Source of the DNA: Mixophyes australis
Taxonomy: Eukaryota > Chordata > Amphibia > Anura > Limnodynastidae
Length of the DNA stretch: 64,000 nucleotides
Assembly (NCBI GenBank): GCA_036250195.1
Contig: JAVHZZ010000006.1
Location: forward strand, 162,681,224 to 162,745,223
Direction: 5' to 3'
Positions 24,157 through 33,872 of the stretch are shown piece after piece; positions within the stretch are counted from its first letter, which is position 1; each line of letters opens with the position of its first letter. The translations under genes and the position numbers were made by a program. A model generated the notes under the pieces. The model was not told where the DNA came from, did not search any database, and worked only from the letters and a program-made list of their open reading frames with translations.

Positions 24157-24360
24157 ATATCCTAATCTCCTCTCTAAGCTCAGCTAAGAGCTGGGGCTGG
24201 CGGCAGCGAAGATCGCTCCAGCAAAGCTGGAGCTATATGATCGTGTGGCGAAGTTGACAACGCCTCCAGATGTATCTACGGACCCTTTGGTAGGCCTACA
24301 GTTTCATCTTATTCGAAATATACTGACCGGCGGGCATGCTGTCCATGCCCTTGGTCAGTA
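24157..24360 (-). pseudogene. Exon 1 remnant of the copy-A gene
   Basis: On the minus strand the frame reads TKGMDSMPAGQYISNKMKL (ATG at 24,344-24,346), then a stop, YQRVRRYIWRRCQLR, a second stop and WSDLRCRQPQLLAELREEI, ending at a GTGAGT donor (24,151-24,156). Copy B aligns as TEGMDSVPSGRYCSNELKL and SNLRRRQPQLLEELRQEI. Substitutions between copies are largely conservative while the nucleotide sequence differs considerably, which points to a once-constrained coding exon. It is Arg-rich with a leucine/glutamate helix at the end. I do not recognise the family. The plus-strand frame at 24,245-24,568 is a shadow. Confidence 0.5.
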
Positions 24361-24404
24361 CCCTGAGCTCACGACTTCTCGTTTTTCTCAAGCTCACAAT
24401 CCAA

Positions 24405-24560
24405 TACTCTGCTCTGTGATTGGTTCTCAGAGCATGTGTGGGCGTGCTCACGTCACTTGCGGATCTTTTCTACACGTGTGTGCAAAATGTCCGCCTGTCA
24501 TTCACTCATCGTATCCTAGCAATAAGGGGACAGATCAATGGAAAATGTACTTTTCTATTC
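24405..24560 (-). promoter_or_regulatory. Conserved CCAAT-containing upstream region, copy A
   Basis: AGAACCAATCACAG on the minus strand (about 24,414-24,428) lies about 70-80 bases upstream of the conserved exon. ATGCTCTGAGAACCAAT and GTGAGCACGCCC are shared with copy B (44,056-44,090). The next block (GATCCGC, GTGTAGAAAAGATC) is shared also with 20.64 kb. Conservation and the CCAAT box suggest the gene's promoter; no TATA box is obvious. Confidence 0.4.
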
Positions 24561-24599
24561 GCAATTAATGGCACTTTATAACAGGAACCTGCAATTGTA

Positions 24600-25005
24600 G
24601 GCACCTGATAACAAGCCCTAGATTTATAAGTGTGATAGTTTTTGTCCTAGCTGAGTTGTAAATGAAAGCGTATAAATAAAGTGTAAAATTGAGATGTAAC
24701 TACCAGAAAAAGCAGACAGTAATTTACTTATGGTTTAAAAGATGTGTCTGTAATTTAAAACATAACTTTGTCATGGTTTTGATAAGATCAAAGTAATACA
24801 TTTTATGGACCCTAATTTACCACATGAATCAAGTCCTCCTATCCTCCTAACAAGGAACTGAGGAATTTTATTTTAAGCAACACAGAGGGTATAGTGGTGT
24901 TTTTGACAATAAGTGAGATTGGAGGCCAGTTGGTGACTCTGGCATGAGGGACAAGAATGAGCTCTGTATAGAACAGGATTTGCTTTAGCTAACGTTGTGA
25001 CATCC
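24600..25005. other. Copy A interior, no gene
   Basis: A/T rich. This is the interval that corresponds to the position of the giant minisatellite in copy B; no CA-rich or GGCATT-like sequence is present here. Confidence 0.5.
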
Positions 25006-25009
25006 ATGG

Positions 25010-25145
25010 GGCGAATTCAGAAAGACAGTGGTGTCAAACAGATAGCGCTGAAAGAAATAGGTAAGGGAAAGCAATGTACATTTGGGTGTCCTCGGCGTAC
25101 AGGTGGTATTGGAGGCCAAACGAGGAAATTAGTACCCCAAGACAA
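25010..25145 (-). pseudogene. Small inverted L2 reverse-transcriptase fragment
   Basis: The minus strand reads [19 protein letters not shown] then MYIAFP, matching [19 protein letters not shown] of the L2 copy at 41.9 kb. This is RT motif C with the catalytic YADD degraded to YAED. Flanks on both sides belong to the copy-A repeat, so the scrap is either an insertion or an old component. Confidence 0.72.
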
Positions 25146-26020
25146 AAGATGTACAATATTAAAGTACACCATTTATAAAAAAAAGAAAACTTGTGAGACC
25201 TCAATAGAGAGTGAGAGTGGAAGGGAGAATGTGCCAGAGGTGGGTACATTGCAGGAGCAGTTAGAGAGGTGGGAAGTTACCCAGGAGAGAACTGTGTCTA
25301 GATGGACAATGAAGTGAAGGATGTGTAGTTGAACAGGGTGTTAAACAGTGTCCAAAGCAGAAGAGAGTTACAGGAAAATGAGTATTACAATAAAAAAAGA
25401 TTTTTACTTATAAACACAATTGCAGTAATCAAATGAAACACAAAATAAAAACAAACTGAAAATACAAACTCCTTTGTAAAATAAAAAAATACAAATATCA
25501 AATACAACACATGTTTGTTGGTTTTCTCTCATTGGGTAGAGGTGTTGCAAAGCAGGTCATGCTGGAACCCATAATGGCTGTCTTCTTTATCTGTTTAAAA
25601 TATTAGAGAAAAAGAGATCAATGTTGGGCCATTTTAAAACAAATTCTTACATGACTGTGTGTACTTTGTACACACCTGTACTTTCAAGCTGTAAAATCTA
25701 CAATTTGTTACCTTTACTGTAACACAGGTCCCCTAATAGCCTAAAAGGAATAACATTGTTAACTATAGATACTTACATGCTGAAAAATGCAACTCCTTCA
25801 TGTCTTTCTTACTATATGAAATGATCCTTGCCGCACCTCCTTTGTGCTCCTGCTGACAGCTGGGTCATAAGGTCTGTTGGAATAAATTACAAACATTTAA
25901 CTATTTTCTAAAATGGTGTGTGTTTCTCACTTATCCTCAAAATGAAAGAAAATACAAGGTATCTCCATTCGTAAACATTGACAAATCAGTGCCTTAAAAT
26001 CTATGAACAAACAACACTTA
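25146..26020. other. Copy A segment shared with copy B (61.58-62.1 kb)
   Basis: Shared words in order: GGAAGGGAGA, CAGGAGCAGTTA, GTCTAGATGGACAATG, GAGTGAAGGATGTGTAG, CAGTGTCCAAAG, AGAGAGTTACA, and CATGCNGGAACCCATAATG. No open frame is conserved between the two, so this is probably non-coding in the element. Confidence 0.55.
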
Positions 26021-26028
26021 GTTTATGC

Positions 26029-26119
26029 CATACTTGCCTACTCAAGCGTGATTTTCGGCATTTTATTGTTGGGGCGGGGGGCTATGGTCACCACGCCCCC
26101 TCCTAAGTTGGCATGTATG
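26029..26119. mobile_element. Short hAT-type MITE with perfect 8-bp duplication
   Basis: Starts CATACTTGCC and ends GGCATGTATG. The flanking octamer GTTTATGC is found intact at 26,021-26,028 and 26,120-26,127. The inside has CACGCCCCCTCC. It is an internally deleted relative of the element at 60,161-60,474, which has the same ends and also an 8-bp duplication. Confidence 0.85.
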
Positions 26120-26129
26120 GTTTATGCAC

Positions 26130-26825
26130 TTTACCTGGGCAGAAAAAAAAATTCAAAAATTCACATCGTGAGTCAGATATATGATTAACAGACTTTGCTT
26201 AATTACAGAATATTTTGCAGGTGAGGCAGACATGTACTACCAGCTAAGGCCTGGTAGTACATCAATGAAAGCCTTTAGTTTGGTCTATTTTAAACGAAAC
26301 TCTAACAATCAAGCTACATCATTATTTGTCAAAGCTCTATGGCTATAAAAGTCACATCTGATAATCTCAGCAGGGGCAGAGGCAGCCCTTACAGTACGAT
26401 TTCAAATTTGCAGATTTCAAAGGTAAACATATGTTTAAGTCCAAACTATCTGGTGCAAGCCTTGGTATATGTTTATAAAAATGAAACAGGCCTTTACTTT
26501 CATCACCAAACAAATGTATATTTAGGATGTCAGAGATTTTTAAAAGTGTGATATAAACCATATTTCACAAATATTTTACCTTGCAAATCAGTGTGGAACC
26601 TGATGTGACCTGCCTCCACAGTCTCAGTAGGGCTGGGGATTGAGAATTAATCTGATATGTATTAACATAGAATTTCTTATTTTGATTCTTATAAAACAAA
26701 AAATGATCCTTTATGTCTGTTACTAAGAAGGTGTGTGCAATTGTTCATTTAATTATGCTCATTGACAATTTAGGTTGCCACTAGGTCCTGTGCTGTGTTG
26801 CATGTGTGTTTCAATCTGAAGTATA
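26130..26825. other. Copy A segment, no gene
   Basis: ACCTTGCAAATCA (26,578) and GATCCTTT..GTCTGTTACTAAGAAGG (about 26,704) have counterparts at 62.1 and 62.7 kb in the same order. No conserved frame. Confidence 0.5.
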
Positions 26826-26827
26826 CC

Positions 26828-26965
26828 TTACTGGTTAGACAAATGAGCTGCCAACAGTAGGGTTATGAGTTTGAATCCAGAACCGTGCCTGTATCTGTGT
26901 GGACTTTGTATAGCCCCATGTTTCTGTGGATTTACTCCAATGTGTCACTTATAGAAGAGTACGCT
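26828..26965 (+). repeat. SINE-like tRNA head with start of central domain
   Basis: TACTGGTTAGACAAATGAGC, AGGGTTATGAGTTTGAATCC (B-box-like), CTGTATCTGTGTGGACTTTG, then ATAGAAGAGTACGCTAGTAT. The counterpart is at 62,828. Confidence 0.65.
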
Positions 26966-27247
26966 AGTATATGTTTTGGTGTTTGCTCTGTCTATAGAGT
27001 ATCATGCATATTTATGATTGTGAATTATTAGCCGTTACATCTGCATCCACGATTATTTACAATTCAAAATTACAGTCAACAGATTTTCATGTTGGAGAAC
27101 AAGAAACTGTGTGTGTGTAAATCTTTATTGTTTATCCTTAAACCTTCATGTTGCCAGTATGCATGTACTGTGTTGTGAATTTCCACAGCCAAATATTTAA
27201 ACTGTGCATGTACCAAGGATTTAGGGCAATAATATTTCATTGCATAA

Positions 27248-27281
27248 TTGTTAATAATAATAATAATAATAATAATAATTA
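27248..27281. repeat. (TAA)n microsatellite
   Basis: About ten AAT/TAA trinucleotides. Confidence 0.9.
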
Positions 27282-27329
27282 TAATATAATTGACTGATTG
27301 TTACATTAATAAAATATAAAAGTCAAAAA

Positions 27330-27478
27330 CTTTGTTATGAGAGAAGTTGCTTAGGCTTTTCCTTCTAGTCTATATCTTGCACATATTGTTCCCCTTGCAC
27401 GTTGCCTTAGTGGTTAGACAATCCACTTTTCATCATTGGAGTCATGAGTTCAATTCCTGACCCATTTTGTGGAATATG
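27330..27478 (+). repeat. tRNA-like head, left copy of a local duplication
   Basis: AAAGTCAAAAACTTTGTTATG, GAGAGAAGTTG, TTGCCTTAGTGGTTAGACAA, TCCACTTTTCATCATTGG and GAGTTCAATTCCTGAC. The same block recurs at 29,358-29,500, on the other side of the Tc1 element. Confidence 0.72.
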
Positions 27479-27669
27479 CCTATATTGCATGCTACAATCT
27501 GTGTCAAGTTTCAATAAGGAACAAGCACCTGTTCCAAATAAAGTAAAAGTGAATCCAAACAATTAGAAAAAACACAGATAAAAGGAAAAAAAAAAAACAA
27601 GTGGCCCCCAAAAAACCGTAGGCAAAAATGACAAACAAGTCTAAGTCCAATTATTATTAATATTATATA

Positions 27670-29307
27670 CAGTGCATCCGGAAAGTATTCACAGCGCTTC
27701 ACTTTTGCCACATTTTGTTATGTTACAACCTTATTAGTGAAATAAACACAGCCTTATAAGTGAAATAAATTCCTTTTTTACCTCAAAATTCTAGACACAA
27801 TACCCTATAATGACAACGTGAAAAAAGTTTTTGGGAGATTTTTGCAAATTTATTAAAAAAAAACCCCTAAGAAATTACATATACATAAGTATTCACAGCC
27901 TTTGCCATTAAGCTCAAAATTGAGCTCAGGGGCATCCTGTTTCCACTGATGATCCTTGAGATGTTCCTACAGCTTAATTGGAATCCACCTGTGGTAAATT
28001 CAGTTGATAGGACATGATTTGCAAAGGCACACACCTGTCTATATAAGGTCCCACACTTGACGGTGCATGTCAGAGCACAAGCCAAGCATGAAGTCAAAGG
28101 AATTGTCTGTAGACCTCCGCGACAGGATTGTCTTGAGGCACAAATCTGGGGAAGGGTACTTAAAAATATATGCTTCATTGAAGGTCCCAATGAGCACAGT
28201 GGTCTCCATCATCCGTAAATGGAGGTTCGGAACCACCAGGACTCTTCCTAGAGCTAGCCGGCCGTCTAAACTGAGCAATCGGGAGAGAAGGGCCATAGTC
28301 AGGGAGGTGACCAAGATCCCGATGGTCACTCTGTCAGAGCTACAGCATTCCTCTGTGGAGAGAGGAGAACCTTCCAGAAGGACAACCATCTCTGCAGCAA
28401 TTCACCAATCAGGCCTGTATGGTAGAGTGGCCAGACGGAAGCCACTCCTTAGTAAAAAGCACATGGCAGGCTGCCTGAAGCTTGCCAAAATGCACCTGAA
28501 GGACTCTCAAACCATGAGAAACAAAATTCTCTGGTCTGATGAGACAAATATTGAACTCTTTGGCGTGAATGCCAGGCGTCATATTTGGAGGACACCATGC
28601 ACCGCTCATCAACAGGCCAATACCATCTCTACAGTGAAGCATGGTTGTGGCAGCATCATGCTGTGGGGATGTTTTTCAGCGGCAGGAACTGTCAGACTAG
28701 TCAGGATAGAGGGAAAGATAAATGCAGCAATGTACAGAGACATCCTGGATGAAAACCTGCTTCAGAGCGCTCTTGACCTAAGACTGGGACGACGGTTCAT
28801 CTTTCAGCAGGACAACGACTCTAAGCACACAGGAATGGCTTTAGGACAACTCTGTGAATGTCCTTGAGTGGCCCAGCCAGAGCCCAGACTTGAATCCGAT
28901 TGAACATTTCTGGATAGATCTGAAAATGGCTGTGCACTGACGCTTCCCATCCAACTTAATGGAGCTTGAGAGGTGCTGCAACGAGGAAAGGGTGAAACTG
29001 CCCAAAGATAGGTGTGCCAAGCTTGTGGCATCATATTCAAAAAGACTTGAGGCTGTAATTGCTGCCAAAGGTGCATCAACAAAGTATTGAGCAAAGGCTG
29101 TGAATACTTATGTACATGTAATTTCTTAGTTTCTTATTTTCAATAAATTTGCAAAAATCTAAAAAAAGCTTTTTTCACACTGTTATTATGGGGTATTGTG
29201 TGTAGAATGTTCAGGAAAAAAAAGAAATTATTCCATTTTGGAATAAGGCTGTAACATAACAAAATGTGAAAAAAGTGAAGCACTGTGAATACTTTCCAGA
29301 TGCACTG
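27670..29307 (+). mobile_element. Tc1/mariner element, 1.64 kb, TA-flanked
   Basis: TA target duplications (27,668-27,669 and 29,308-29,309) flank an element whose ends are inverted repeats starting CAGTGCATCCGGAAAGTA on the left and CAGTGCATCTGGAAAGTA on the right. Pairing continues over roughly 200 bases (CTTCACTTTTGCCACATTTT, ATGTTACAACCTTATT, GACACAATACCCTATAATG), the long-IR architecture of vertebrate Tc1-like elements. The left IR has a small internal duplication of an AGTGAAATAAA block. It encodes one transposase, now broken. It inserted inside copy A of the large repeat. Confidence 0.95.
28088..29089 (+). pseudogene. Tc1-like transposase, frameshift plus nonsense
   Basis: The protein would bind the inverted repeats and cut and paste the element. 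An ATG at 28,067 is in frame, but ATG 28,088 (MKSKELSVDLRDRIVLRHK) matches the usual family start. The paired helix-turn-helix region covers about residues 10-115, with GRPR-like ASRPSKLS as linker. The catalytic domain follows: first Asp in LWSDETNIELFG, then GSIMLWGCFSAAG, second Asp in FQQDNDSKHTG. The frame is lost near 28,835 by a small deletion that is not a multiple of three. It resumes one phase over with [19 protein letters not shown], holding the third catalytic Glu (DDE type), and then meets a TGA at about 28,938 where CGA is usual. The end is AAKGASTKY and TGA at 29,087-29,089. As seen, the Asp-to-Glu spacing is about 30 residues instead of 34, consistent with the deletion. Confidence 0.95.
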
Positions 29308-29357
29308 TAATACATAAATGATTTTTAATAGCTAATAATTTAAATTAATAAAAATTA

Positions 29358-29560
29358 TAAAAGTCAAAAAGTTTGTTATGAGAGAAGTTGATGTTCAGCT
29401 TTTCATTCTAATCTATATCAGCCACTCGCACGTTGCCTTAGTGGTTAGACAATCCACCTTTCAAAAGTGGAGACCTGAGTTCAAATCCTCAGCAACACCC
29501 TTATCTCTCTGGAGTTTATATATCCTCCTCATGTTTGTGTGGATTTCCTATGTGTCCATT
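29358..29560 (+). repeat. tRNA-like head, right copy of the duplication
   Basis: Near-identical to 27,330-27,478 at its start. It keeps foldable arms: CCACC TTTCAAA AGTGG as anticodon arm and CTGAG TTCAAATC CTCAG as T arm, then TTATCTCTCTGGAGTTTATA. Lacks a proper acceptor stem, so it is a SINE head and not a tRNA gene. Confidence 0.7.
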
Positions 29561-30245
29561 ATGGAAGAGTACGCTTGCATAAGCTGTAATAAAAAGAGGT
29601 TGCTTTTTAAAAAAAGTACACATTTTTTAATGTTTGATATAAAAATAAAATAACATTTTAAAAAAAAATTTTTTGTTGGAGTGAAGTGTATTAAGATGTA
29701 TATTGTGCATATTTAGTTGTGAGTGTTTTAAACGAATGATGCTTTTTGAACAGTTTAGTGTTGTTATTCAGCGCTGCTGCTATAGCTGCTTTGGACTTAA
29801 ACATGAGACCGAGCTTCCTTCAGTTTCCGAAGGAAGTTAAGATAAAACTCTGAGCATTTCTTTTTAACTATCCAAAGGATCCAAAGGATGCTGGTTGTGA
29901 GTGAATGCACACTTCAAAATGTTCCCAACATCGTTATATTCTTTATAGAAATTTTAAGTCCGGTTATAAAATCAAATTAAATGATACATTGTGCTTTGGT
30001 GCGATAAAACATGGGAGCGTACACCCTATTGAAAAATCAGACCTAACATTCGTCTATCGTGTGAATGGCACGATAATCGAGTAAAAATCCTGTAGTCGGT
30101 ACCGAGCTCTAGAGTGACTCCAAGTGTTATTCTTCAATAAACCAAGACAGGCAGTCTAGTGAACATAGGAAAAAATGCTAACTCTGTGTTTGTGACCTTA
30201 TAGCAAATGACTTACGTTCAGATAGAAGCAGTGTTCTGAACTATA
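29561..30245. other. Right part of copy A and unassigned DNA
   Basis: No gene. ATTATGGAAGAGTACGCTTG (29,559-29,578) follows the head as in other copies. Nothing recognised beyond about 29,760. Confidence 0.4.
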
Positions 30246-30422
30246 AGGGGTATTTTTACTAAACTGCGGGTTTCAAAAATTGTAGATGTAGCCTATAGCA
30301 ACCAATCAGATTCTAGCTATCATTTATATAGTACATTCTACAAAAAGACAGCTAGAATCTGATTGGTTGCTATAGGCAACATATCCACATTTTCAAATCT
30401 GCAGTTTAGTAAATATACCCCT
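30246..30422. mobile_element. Palindromic MITE, TA-flanked
   Basis: AGGGGTATTTTTACTAAACTG at the left mirrors CAGTTTAGTAAATATACCCCT at the right, with TA on each outer side. The halves AGCAACCAATCAGATTCTAG and CTAGAATCTGATTGGTTGCT are inverted copies, so the whole 177 bases fold back. A related fragment (GATTGGTTGCTATGGGCAAC) lies at 7,203. TA duplication suggests a mariner- or Harbinger-type origin. Confidence 0.88.
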
Positions 30423-31327
30423 TAGAGTGAATCTGAGGGAGGACACTAATTATCCCAGTAAGCCAGTGGTAAGATCCAAAAGTAATCTTCTTTACATTTT
30501 CCTGTTATTTATACAAATATTTGAGAACAATTGCATTATATTGCCTACAATCTTGATACATATATGAGTAGGACTAGTCTGTATTATATGTTCATGATTG
30601 TTTTATTAACTACTATAACAAGGGACATATTACTACAACAAGAACAAGATCAAACATGTCTGTGCCCTTTATAGCAAATAACACTGCTGTCAATGTTGTC
30701 TCTATCATTTTTAATTGAAGATATTTGGACACCAGTGGATTATATCCAGGTGTAAATCTGAATATGTTAGTTGGCCAATGAATTTTGATATGGCATAATT
30801 TGTTTGACATTTTATTTTATTAAAATTAATCAGATGTAAAGATATATTGGTTGACATATGAATGAGAAATTGGTATAAATTTTGAATATTACATATAGAA
30901 TTTAGATATTTTTATGAATTACTGTTGTGCGAATAATTTGTACTAAAATCTATTTTTGATAGTTTTTAAGTATATGTTGATTTATATAATTGAAGGCAGA
31001 TAATTTTTTTCCTTTTTTTTTGTGATATTTATATGGGCTGGTAATTCCATATTTTGTTACTGCCCTTTTTAATAATATATCCAGTTGTGCCATTATAGAA
31101 ACAATATTTTCTTTTCTGAACGCAAAATATATTTTTTGGCTTCCTGTATTTTGAGACACTATTAATAGTAGAATCACATATAGATAGAGATTGCGTTCAT
31201 GATATTTAATTTGGTCCTATATCAGAAGGTATCTAAATTGTAGCAAATTATCAATGCTGTAGTTTGTAAAGGCTACTAGCTTATGTACTGTTTTTTATTA
31301 TCAGGTTTTTTGTGTATACTTACCACA
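30423..31327. other. Very A/T-rich intergenic DNA
   Basis: No gene. The minus-strand frame at 30,950-31,177 is Lys/Ile/Asn rich and shows no domain. Confidence 0.5.
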
Positions 31328-31331
31328 TATG

Positions 31332-31543
31332 TCATACCTCCAAACTGTCCTGTTTTAAGCGAGATAGTCCCGAATTTAGGGCTCTGTCCCGCTGTCCCGT
31401 CCAGGGACTTGCTTGTAATGGGGGTGAGAATATTAGAGGCTTTACAGTGCTTGACAGCCCTCTGGGGGCGTGGCCATGGTGCCATTGTAATGTGGCCACG
31501 CCCCTTGCCCCGATGCTGTGGACTTACATGTTGGGAGGTATGA
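31332..31543. mobile_element. MITE with TCATACCTCC ends
   Basis: Ends TCATACCTCCAAAC and GTTGGGAGGTATGA are inverted; TATG occurs directly outside both ends. Inside: CTGTCCCGCTGTCCCGTCC and the mirrored GGGGGCGTGGCCATGG / GTGGCCACGCCCC. Frames on both strands here are shadows of the palindrome. Confidence 0.82.
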
Positions 31544-31743
31544 TATGTGGGTTGTTTTTTGTGAAATATTTGGTAATTAATTTGATTCAATCTGATAAAT
31601 GGCGACAACATGTCACTTATTGGCCAGCATTTCACTAATTGTGATATTCATTATATTCACCATACTTAATTGGTTGCTATGATAATTGAATAGCTAGCAC
31701 CTCCAACTCTGCTTTTCCATTGGTTTTAAGGATAGTGTGTTAT

Positions 31744-32010
31744 TACTAGAGATGAGTGGTTCGGATTTGAAAAAATACAACATATCAGAATTTTGGTGTA
31801 CAGAGTCGAACCAAGTCATGACTCAGTTCTTTGAGCCAATTTCGGAACTGAGATCGATGCAAAACGTAATTTCTATATATAGCCAGCTCCCCTGTTCTCA
31901 ACTGCCATTTTTGAAGTGATAGCATGTGGTTAGGACATTTGCGCAATTCTGTACTCCGAAAATCGCTTGTAGAGGGTTGGACAGAGTGAAAGAGGTAATG
32001 CATATTGCAA
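31744..32010 (+). mobile_element. 5' end fragment of a TAGAGATGAG element
   Basis: Starts CTAGAGATGAGTGGTTCGGA, like the hAT-like element at 17,932 (TAGAGATGGGCAGGTTCGG). It then has TCGAACCAAGTCATGACTC, TTCTATATATAGCC (TATA-like) and TAGAGGGTTGGACAGAGTG, which also recalls the 18.1-kb sequence (TTTGACAGAGGGAGAGAG). No right end was found. Confidence 0.45.
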
Positions 32011-32290
32011 TAGCTGTAATTTTACTGCACAAATCTTAAAAGTTTATTTAGAGATCTGTCTGCTGGAATTGTGTGCTGATCAATTTGGTGTGAGAGATTG
32101 AAGAGTAGACAAGCAAGGCTTGAGTTATTAAGGCATAAATACTGAGCACACCCGACATTTGTTTTAGAATGCCTGTAAGTCCGGTATCCATATGTCCAAA
32201 GTCATCAAGGAACAGAACATAAGATACGTGTGGTGATGACTACGGGTGTAGGTTACACTGCTCTATTAGACAAGACGCTGCAGGATACAT

Positions 32291-32445
32291 ACAGTCATGG
32301 CCAAAGGTTTTAAGAATGACACAAATATTATTTTTCACAAAGTCTCCTCCCTCCGTTTTTATGCTTTCAATTTGCATATACTCCAGAATGTCATGAAGAG
32401 TGATCAGATGAATTGCAATTAATTTCAAAGTCCCAAAAAGCAAAA
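32291..32445 (+). mobile_element. Left inverted repeat of a second Tc1-like family
   Basis: ACAGTCATGGCCAAAGG, TTTTAAGAATGACACAAATA and the following AGTCTCCTCCCTCCGTTTTT match the wording of a well-known vertebrate Tc1-like terminus. The matching right end is not seen. The transposase remnant at 33.56 kb belongs to a Tc1 family and may be the same copy, separated by later insertions. Confidence 0.65.
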
Positions 32446-32559
32446 GCAGCATGGAAGGCACAGTGTGATCATAAGGAGGCACAGCATGGTGATGTAATGT
32501 GTGTGTGATGGCACAGCGGGCATGTGGCAATGTAATGTGTGTGTGGTAGGTGGTGGGTA

Positions 32560-32895
32560 AATAATGGGTGCTATTTTGTTTGTAGGATGAAGGTTGGGCA
32601 ATTTAATTTTATAGTGGGGATTATTAATTTAAGATGGGGTGGCTATTAATTAAATGTGGGGCTGAGTGTGAGGAGCATGAGGTTTATTTATTAAATATGA
32701 ATATTAATTATTTAATGGAAGTGACGTTTGTGGGAAATAGATATATTTATTATACGTAAATGTGATTAATTTATTGCAGGGGCTGTTGGAGGGAGGAAAT
32801 AGGTTTATTAAATGGGAATACTATTACTTTAATGTTGGGGCTGGAGGAAGGCCCAAGTATTAATTGTGGGTCCTATTGATTTAACGCCAGGGCTG
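32560..32895. repeat. Decayed tandem repeat, about 55-60 bp
   Basis: Recurring GGGGCTG / TTATTAATTTAA / ATTAAATG words roughly every 55-60 bases from 32,590 to 32,890. Divergence is high. Confidence 0.5.
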
Positions 32896-33049
32896 GTTGA
32901 AATTTTCTAAATGTACCCATTATTTTTTCCAAATAGGGCCCCTAACATTGCAGGATCCAGACAAGCCGCAACTAAAGAAACCAGCAGCCACAGGTAGTAA
33001 AAGTTACAAGAACAGGTAAGACAGTCTGTCAAATGTTCTGAGTCTAGTG

Positions 33050-33196
33050 CAGGCTTGGCTAACCTGTGGCACTCCAGGTGTTGTGAAACTACAAGTCCAG
33101 CATACCCTTCTAGCAATAAGCTGCTATATATTGGCAAAAGCATGCTGGGGCTTGTAATTTCACAACACCTGAAGTGCCACAGGTTAGCCAAGCCTG
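33050..33196. mobile_element. Palindromic hAT-type MITE
   Basis: CAGGCTTGGCTAACCTGTGG at the left mirrors CCACAGGTTAGCCAAGCCTG at the right. GTTGTGAAACTACAAG and CTTGTAATTTCACAAC are mirrored inside. Flanking octamers GTCTAGTG and GTGTAGTA agree at 6 of 8 positions. The two long frames crossing it are artefacts of the palindrome. Confidence 0.88.
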
Positions 33197-33555
33197 GTGT
33201 AGTAGTACAATCCCGATTTTTGGTGACTGTTCTGCCCAATGTAAGGGGCAGGTTAAGACTGGGTCCTCTTTATATACACACTGTATTCTTTATATACTAC
33301 ACTATGGTGCTAGCTGTCCTTCGTGGGCTGACAACTCCCCCTCTAGTGTCTGATTTTGCCTCTATGATGGCTGGCCATACACCCTCTGGTGGGCCCCTAG
33401 CGTTGCAGTCCCTCGGTGGGCCCTTCATGCCCCAGTCCGACACTGTGGATGAGGACAAGGCTGAAGATCACTCTGTCATGCTGATTGAGTTAGAATAACA
33501 GACTAGAAACTTTAAAGGGAGGGTGATGCATTAAATCATTATTCTTTCTCTGGTA
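33197..33555. other. Unassigned, GC-richer DNA
   Basis: TGGTGGGCCCCTAGCGTTGC and CGGTGGGCCCTTCATGCC form a short repeat. No gene recognised; the frame to 33,498 runs out of the MITE. Confidence 0.4.
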
Positions 33556-33558
33556 ACC

Positions 33559-33872
33559 ATTGTTTCCGGCAAGGAAACACATGCAGTCATCATTGCTTTG
33601 CACAAAAAGGGCTTCACAGGTAAGGATATTGCTGCTAGTAAGAATGCACCTAAATCAACCATTTATCAGATCATCAAGAGCTTCAAGGAGAGAGGTTCAA
33701 TAGTTGTGAAGAAGGCTTCAGAGCGCCCAAATACGTCCAGCAAGCGCCAAGACCGTCTCCTAAAGTTGATTCAGCTGCAGAATCGGGCCACCACCAGTGC
33801 AACGCTTGCTCAGATATGGCAGCAAGCAGGTGTGAATGCATCTGAAAAAAGCATCTTTAGAAACAAAACCAA
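33559..33872 (+). pseudogene. Tc1 transposase N-terminal remnant
   Basis: The frame HKKGFTGKDIAASKNAPKS, TIYQIIKSFKERGSIVVKK and DRLLKLIQLQNRATTSATL is the paired helix-turn-helix DNA-binding part of a Tc1-family transposase, residues about 15-110. Bases just upstream (GGAAACACATGCAGTCATC) extend it in frame before the first ATG of this stretch. It is cut at 33,872 by the solo LTR. On the far side no catalytic domain resumes, so the copy was already truncated or rearranged. Confidence 0.85.

Larger units (their letters stand above)
19824..29760 (-). mobile_element. Copy A of a large dispersed repeat with a minus-strand gene remnant
   Basis: The left end GGGCCTGATTCATTA (19,824) corresponds to GGGCCCGATTCATCA at 38,227. 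Anchors run in the same order in copy B: inverted tRNA-like heads (20,443 / 38,810), acidic exon (23,044 / 40,779), exon 1 with CCAAT region (24,157-24,510 / 43,809-44,100), GAGTGAAGGATGTGTAG (25,312 / 61,690), TGGAACCCATAATG (25,565 / about 61,880), ACCTTGCAAATCA (26,578 / 62,106), CTGTTACTAAGAAGGTG (26,717 / 62,731) and tRNA-like heads at 26,828 / 62,828 and 29,428 / 63,367. The right end is uncertain. It is disrupted by a V-SINE, an inverted L2 scrap, a MITE, a local duplication of about 400 bp and a Tc1 element. The class is unknown; a PIF/Harbinger-like DNA transposon is one possibility because those carry a second, intron-containing gene. Confidence 0.55.

Noticed and set aside
29428..29500. 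Functional tRNA gene
   Set aside because: T and anticodon arms can fold, but there is no acceptor stem or terminator; the same sequence recurs as a SINE head with V-SINE central words behind it.
31276..31638. Overlapping 86-119 codon frames on both strands
   Set aside because: They lie over the inverted repeats of the TCATACCTCC MITE.
33055..33498. 147-codon plus-strand protein
   Set aside because: Its first third is the hAT-type palindrome, and the minus-strand frame over the same palindrome reads almost the same peptide.
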